Source of the DNA: an uncultured Planctomycetaceae bacterium
GTDB lineage: Bacteria > Planctomycetota > Planctomycetia > Pirellulales > Thermoguttaceae
Assembly: GCA_947307005.1 (NCBI GenBank)
Contig: CAMZHY010000180.1
Span: 1-7,244, forward strand
DNA: 7,244 nt
Direction of reading: 5' to 3'
Position 1 is the stretch's first letter; the number at the start of each line of letters is the position of its first letter. Below the pieces are notes generated by a model that did no database searches, was not told the DNA's origin, and worked only from the letters and a program-made list of their open reading frames with translations. This document shows positions 4,401 through 7,244 of the stretch, in pieces. Made by a program: the position numbers and the translations under genes.

Positions 4401-6092
4401 AGCGTCGATTCAATGAAAAAACAGGAAGAATCAGGTCCGAAGCGTTCCGCTCCGAGCCTGCTCAAGAACTATTGCGTCATCATCAGTTCGATCGTGATTA
4501 TCCTCGCCGGACTACACGCGGCGCGAAGCGTCCTCGGTCCGTTTTTGATGGCGACTTTTTTCGCGGCGCTCCTCATTTCGCCGGTCAATTGGCTCAGGAA
4601 TCGCGGTTTGGCGAGTTGGCTCTCGCTCTCCGTCGTCATCGTCGGAGTTCTTCTCGTCGGCGGCGGCGCCGCCACGATTGTCGGTTCGCAAATCGCGCAG
4701 TTTGCCCGAGATATTCCCGAATACCGCCATCGTTTCATCACGACGCTTGAAAGTTATAATCTCGACCTCGGCGACGTTATCCCCTTTCTGAAAGAACCCG
4801 AAGAAACGCCGAAAGATCCAGATGAAAAAGAAGCGGCGGAAGGAAAATCTTCAGAATCGGCGTTCGACGGCGGCGCGACTCAGGACGAGCGCGATTCGCG
4901 CCCGTCGAAAAGATCGCGCGCAAGAAGCCATGAAAATCGCGTCGACAACGAGTTGGACGACGTTGAAACGCCCCCCGTTTCCGCGCAGGTTGACGGCAAA
5001 GTCGCCGAACTTGCGACCCTAAACGACTCTCGCGACGCGCTCGAAGCAATCGAACTTCCTGCGCGCAAGGGAACGGAGCTCGCGACAAACGACGAGGTCG
5101 CCGGAGATTCCGCGACGGAAGCGACGTTGGACGCGGGGCCGACGAACGACGCCGAGTCGCCGGTCGCCCACGCGGAAAACGGCGAGGCCGAGCCGACGGC
5201 GCGTCCCGTCTCGCAGGGAAGACTTGCGCCGGCGGACGCGCAAGAATCGCGTCTGCTCCCTAAGACGCCCCCTGAGATTCTCAAAGACGGCGCCCTCTTT
5301 AGCGACGACGCCAACCCCGCCTACGACGACGAGTTTGATCCTTACGACCCTGGCGACGACGCGTTTGTCGGTAAGAACCAAGCGTTCAACGCGGTCAAAT
5401 TGAGTTCTCAGCAGTTGTTCCGATTCCTCGGAGGTCTCGCGGGCGAACTCAGTTATTTTGCGAGCACGGCGCTCATCATAACCCTGCTCCTCGTCTTCAT
5501 GCTCGTCGAGACGGCGAAGATTCCCAAGAAGCTCGCCGCGGCGTTTGGACAGCGCGAGTTTAAAGACACGCGCGTTCTCGGCGTCCTCTCGGATATTCGT
5601 CATTACATGGCGATCAAGACGGAAATGAGCCTCCTTGTCGGCGTTCTCGTCACGGGCCTCATGTTCCTCTCGAAAGTTCAGTATCCGCTCCTTTGGGGCT
5701 TTGTCGCGTTCCTACTCAATTACATTCCGAACATCGGTTCGGTCGTCGCGGCGATTCCTCCGATCGTCTTGGCGACGATCGAGCACGGGGTCGCGATCGG
5801 GTGCGTCGACGCGGTCGCGTTCGCGGTCATTAACTGCGCCGTCGGGTATGTTCTGGAACCGAAGTTGCTCGGACAGGGATTGGACCTTTCCCCCTTGATC
5901 GTACTCATCGCGTTAATCTTCTTCGGATGGCTTCTCGGTCCGGTGGGAATGTTCCTCTCGCCGCCCCTCGCCGTCGTCATGAAGATTATTTTCGTCTCCT
6001 TCCCGGAAACGCGCTGGATCGCCGCGCTCATGGCGAATAGAACGCTTGATCCCAACAACGACAGCGGAGACGAGGCGGAACTGGAAGCGTAA
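4392..6092 (+). CDS. AI-2E/PerM family permease with large acidic insertion
   Basis: This 566-residue inner-membrane protein belongs to the AI-2E transporter family (UPF0118; PerM, YdiK, TqsA). Hydrophobic segments lie at about 27-45, 47-64, 77-100, 352-372, 411-428, 432-462, 463-486 and 498-535. Family hallmarks in the C-terminal half are LLWGFVAFLLNYIPNIGSVV (433-452), EPKLLGQGLDLSPLIVL (489-505) and FGWLLGPVGMFLSPPLAVVM (511-530). Typical members have about 340-370 residues. The excess is a segment of about 200 residues (about 134-330, bases 4791-5381) rich in Asp, Glu, Ala and Ser, with a basic patch RPSKRSRARS (170-179), and it looks disordered. It sits between TM3 and TM4, where the family has its soluble domain. 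Family members have been linked to autoinducer-2 export, ion antiport and small-molecule efflux, so the substrate here is unknown. AGGGG at 4379-4383 precedes the start by 8 bases, and the gene is probably cotranscribed with the NfeD-like gene. Confidence 0.88.
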   Translation: MEKSVDSMKKQEESGPKRSAPSLLKNYCVIISSIVIILAGLHAARSVLGPFLMATFFAALLISPVNWLRNRGLASWLSLSVVIVGVLLVGGGAATIVGSQIAQFARDIPEYRHRFITTLESYNLDLGDVIPFLKEPEETPKDPDEKEAAEGKSSESAFDGGATQDERDSRPSKRSRARSHENRVDNELDDVETPPVSAQVDGKVAELATLNDSRDALEAIELPARKGTELATNDEVAGDSATEATLDAGPTNDAESPVAHAENGEAEPTARPVSQGRLAPADAQESRLLPKTPPEILKDGALFSDDANPAYDDEFDPYDPGDDAFVGKNQAFNAVKLSSQQLFRFLGGLAGELSYFASTALIITLLLVFMLVETAKIPKKLAAAFGQREFKDTRVLGVLSDIRHYMAIKTEMSLLVGVLVTGLMFLSKVQYPLLWGFVAFLLNYIPNIGSVVAAIPPIVLATIEHGVAIGCVDAVAFAVINCAVGYVLEPKLLGQGLDLSPLIVLIALIFFGWLLGPVGMFLSPPLAVVMKIIFVSFPETRWIAALMANRTLDPNNDSGDEAELEA

Positions 6093-6106
6093 ACGCGCGA
6101 CAGCGG

Positions 6107-6146
6107 AAACAAAACGGCGCGCGAGTCGTTAAGAATCGCGCGCCGT
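6107..6146 (-). terminator. Intrinsic terminator of the Tat-lipoprotein operon
   Basis: A perfect 11-base-pair stem pairs 6114-6124 with 6136-6146 around an 11-base loop. On the minus strand it is followed by TTTTGTTT (6114-6107). It lies between the convergent ends of the permease (6092) and the second lipoprotein gene (6182). On the plus strand the flank after the stem (CGAATAGTCG) has no T-run, so it would stop the permease transcript less efficiently, unless by the stem alone. Confidence 0.75.
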
Positions 6147-6181
6147 CGAATAGTCGGGTTGAGCGTTGAGGAAGAAGAGAA

Positions 6182-6397
6182 TCACCAGCTCGGACGTTTC
6201 TCGCTGAGCACGTCGTCGATCGTTTTCGACGACTTTGGCTGGTCTTTTCCCCCGAACGCGTTTTTCATCGTCTGACACCCCGAGGCGCTGAAAAGCGCGG
6301 GCGCGAGAACGACCGCGCCGAGAACTGCGAGGCGTTTAACGAAAAGACGACGCGACAGGTTTTCGTCGCGATTACTCGGAAGTCGTTTCGGAGTCAT
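6182..6397 (-). CDS. Small Tat lipoprotein B (71 aa) with C-terminal TIDDVL..KRP motif
   Basis: The 71-residue product has a twin-arginine signal, SRRLFVKRLAVLG (15-27), a near-perfect S-R-R-x-F-x-K. A hydrophobic core (about 23-37) and a lipobox SASGC follow, with the modifiable Cys at 41. The predicted mature lipoprotein is only 31 residues and hydrophilic, ending TIDDVLSEKRPSW. Gln at +2 does not look like an inner-membrane retention signal. It is paralogous to the upstream gene: same length, Arg-Arg at the same residues (16-17), Cys at the same residue and the same tail motif. The start ATG (6397) overlaps the upstream TGA as ATGA, and GAGG (6408-6405) lies 7 bases ahead, so translation is probably coupled. 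I do not recognise a named family, and the function is unknown. It might be a small anchor or subunit for a larger partner. Confidence 0.78.
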   Translation of the reverse strand: MTPKRLPSNRDENLSRRLFVKRLAVLGAVVLAPALFSASGCQTMKNAFGGKDQPKSSKTIDDVLSEKRPSW

Positions 6398-6609
6398 TTT
6401 TTTTCCTCACCCGGTCGTTTGCGTTTAAGCACGTCGTCAATCGTTTGAAAACCGTTCTTTCCACGAGAATCGTCGTTCGCCGTCGCGCATCCGAGACCGC
6501 CGAGAATCGCGGGCGCGAAAAGAACGACCCCGAGGGTCGCGAGGCGTTTGAGAAGAAGACGACGCGACGTCGCTTCGCCGCGACTAGAATGACGTCTCTC
6601 TGCTTTCAT
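6394..6609 (-). CDS. Small Tat lipoprotein A (71 aa) with C-terminal TIDDVL..KRP motif
   Basis: The start at 6609 was chosen because AAGGAGG (6621-6615) lies 5 bases upstream. The frame stays open to 6663, but that extension lacks a ribosome site and would put 18 extra residues before the signal. The 71-residue product carries a twin-arginine motif SRRLLLKRLATLG (15-27), a hydrophobic stretch (about 23-38) and a lipobox LGGLGC with Cys41. The mature part is about 31 residues: a Ser/Asp/Gly-rich linker, then TIDDVLKRKRPGEEKK. Compared with its paralogue downstream, the signal region and tail motif are conserved while the linker is not, and the motif sits three residues nearer the Cys. A Tat signal on so small a protein is odd, because Tat usually carries folded or cofactor-bound cargo. 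It is the first gene of a two-gene minus-strand operon. Function unknown. Confidence 0.78.
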   Translation of the reverse strand: MKAERRHSSRGEATSRRLLLKRLATLGVVLFAPAILGGLGCATANDDSRGKNGFQTIDDVLKRKRPGEEKK

Positions 6610-6674
6610 GGTTTCCTCCTTGAAAAGCGGGCGCGGGGCGACGCCGCCGGAGCGCGCAAACAATCCGCCGTCGG

Positions 6675-6680
6675 ATTATA
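6675..6680 (-). promoter_or_regulatory. Candidate -10 box for the Tat-lipoprotein operon
   Basis: A perfect TATAAT is present on the minus strand at 6680-6675, 66 bases before the lipoprotein A start. No -35 box is recognisable at 16-18 bases (the sequence there is AAGTTC). The 10-7-10 inverted repeat at 6708-6734 lies roughly 40-66 bases upstream of the expected transcription start, a position suited to an activator. This is a candidate only. Confidence 0.4.
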
Positions 6681-6707
6681 TCGGCGACCCTAAAAAAGAA
6701 CTTTAAA

Positions 6708-6734
6708 AATTTTGCCGTTAAAATCGGCAAAATT
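6708..6734. repeat. Perfect 10-7-10 inverted repeat in the lipoprotein/rhaA divergent region
   Basis: AATTTTGCCG (6708-6717) is repeated in inverted orientation as CGGCAAAATT (6725-6734) around a seven-base A+T-rich centre. It sits between the divergent lipoprotein operon and rhaA. No minus-strand gene ends here, so it is not needed as a terminator on that strand. The plus-strand flank GTCATTTTT gives a modest T-run after the stem. It is either an operator for a dimeric regulator, possibly controlling both sides, or a leader hairpin ahead of rhaA. I see no convincing -10/-35 pair for rhaA itself. Confidence 0.7.
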
Positions 6735-6795
6735 GTCATTTTTCGTCGCGACGCTCCCAAGCGACGCGCAACCTTAAATTCAGGAGTTATGCGGA

Positions 6796-7244
6796 ATGAG
6801 TAAGATTGAACAGGCGTACGCGCTCGCGAAAGAACGTTATGCGGAACTTGGAGTCGACGTCGATAAAGCGTTGGAACGCGTCGACAAGATTCAGATTTCG
6901 CTCCACTGCTGGCAGGGCGACGACGTCGCCGGATTCGAGAACGCGGGCGACCTTTCCGGCGGCATCCTCACGACGGGCAACTATCCCGGAAAAGCGCGCA
7001 CGCCGGACGAACTCCGCGCCGACGCGGAAAAGGCGATGTCTCTGATCCCCGGAACCCAGCGTTTCAACCTGCACGCGATCTATCTTGAGACGAACGGCAA
7101 GAAGGTCGAGCGCGACGAAATTGGTCCCGAACATTTCCAGACGTGGGTCGACTGGGCGAAGGCCAAGAAGATCGGACTCGACTTCAACCCGACCTTCTTC
7201 TCGCACCCCAAGGCGTCCGACACGCTCACGCTCTCGCACCCGAA
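6796..7244 (+). CDS. rhaA: L-rhamnose isomerase, N-terminal part
   Basis: The first 149 residues of a protein that runs off the right edge closely match E. coli RhaA. The shared blocks are SLHCWQGDDVAGFE (35-48), TTGNYPGKARTPDELRAD (59-76), RFNLHAIYLE (89-98), PEHFQTWVDWAKAKKIGLDF (111-130) and NPTFFSHP (131-138). The enzyme converts L-rhamnose to L-rhamnulose in the cytoplasm, the first step of rhamnose catabolism, using a divalent metal on a TIM-barrel fold. Full-length family members have about 420 residues, so about a third is present. AGGAG (6782-6786) precedes ATG 6796 by 9 bases. The nearby ATG at 6789 is out of frame and reaches TAA after four codons. The metal-binding residues lie mostly beyond the edge and cannot be checked. 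Confidence 0.95.
   Translation, partial: MSKIEQAYALAKERYAELGVDVDKALERVDKIQISLHCWQGDDVAGFENAGDLSGGILTTGNYPGKARTPDELRADAEKAMSLIPGTQRFNLHAIYLETNGKKVERDEIGPEHFQTWVDWAKAKKIGLDFNPTFFSHPKASDTLTLSHP

Noticed and set aside
3719..4465. 248-codon open frame on the minus strand opposite the NfeD-like gene
   Set aside because: It spans the NfeD-like gene and the permease start in antisense, is rich in Arg, Glu and Asp, and matches nothing recognisable.
5019..5603. 194-codon open frame on the minus strand within the permease
   Set aside because: It lies opposite the low-complexity acidic insertion, has a biased Arg/Val-rich composition and has no recognisable motif.
6610..6663. N-terminal extension of lipoprotein A by 18 codons
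   Set aside because: AAGGAGG at 6621-6615 positions the start at 6609; with that start the protein is the same length as its paralogue and the Tat motif and Cys fall at the same residues.
6744..6766. CGTCGC/GCGACG stem in the rhaA leader
   Set aside because: Short, with an 11-base loop, and built from CG-rich words that recur throughout the window by composition.
6789..6803. Four-codon frame ATG..TAA overlapping the rhaA start, as a possible leader peptide
   Set aside because: Its ATG is only two bases from the AGGAG site, too close for initiation, and the peptide shows no attenuation feature.

Overview
The window is a G+C- and CpG-rich bacterial segment with seven complete protein genes (eight counting one nested reading frame) and two genes cut by the edges. 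Tat-type lipoprotein signals, a flotillin/NfeD-like pair and a rhamnose isomerase fit a free-living or gut-associated Gram-negative. The style recalls the Planctomycetota/PVC group, but no gene here settles the taxonomy and I hold that only weakly.

Layout, left to right. (1) 1-555 (+) is the C-terminal end of an FtsX/MacB-type ABC transporter permease. (2) 657-1517 (+) is a Rpn-family PD-(D/E)XK nuclease with its own near-consensus promoter. Inside it, at 1290, is a second in-frame ATG with a near-perfect Shine-Dalgarno. It would produce a separate 75-residue C-terminal protein carrying four-residue GEK(R/K) repeats. This matches the gene-within-gene toxin/antitoxin organisation reported for E. 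coli Rpn anti-phage proteins and is the most notable feature of the window. (3) 1518-1838 is non-coding and ends in a strong terminator for the next gene on the minus strand. (4) 1839-3527 (-) is a flotillin (YqiK/FloT-like). It is divergent from (5) 3788-4372 (+), an NfeD/YqiJ-like OB-fold membrane protein, which is followed after 19 bases by (6) 4392-6092 (+), an AI-2E/PerM-family permease with an extra acidic, low-complexity segment of about 200 residues. Each side of the 260-base divergent region has a recognisable sigma70-type promoter. (7) 6394-6609 and 6182-6397 (-) are two tiny paralogous Tat lipoproteins of 71 residues each. They overlap by ATGA and share a Tat signal, a lipobox Cys at residue 41 and a C-terminal TIDDVL..KRP motif. 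(8) 6796-7244 (+) is the N-terminal third of L-rhamnose isomerase (RhaA), running off the window.

Functionally, genes 4-6 look like a membrane-organisation module: a flotillin scaffold, its usual OB-fold partner and a polytopic permease that could be a client. The Rpn locus looks like a self-contained defence cassette of lower G+C than its surroundings, inserted between housekeeping genes. The lipoprotein pair and rhaA share a divergent control region containing a perfect 10-7-10 inverted repeat.
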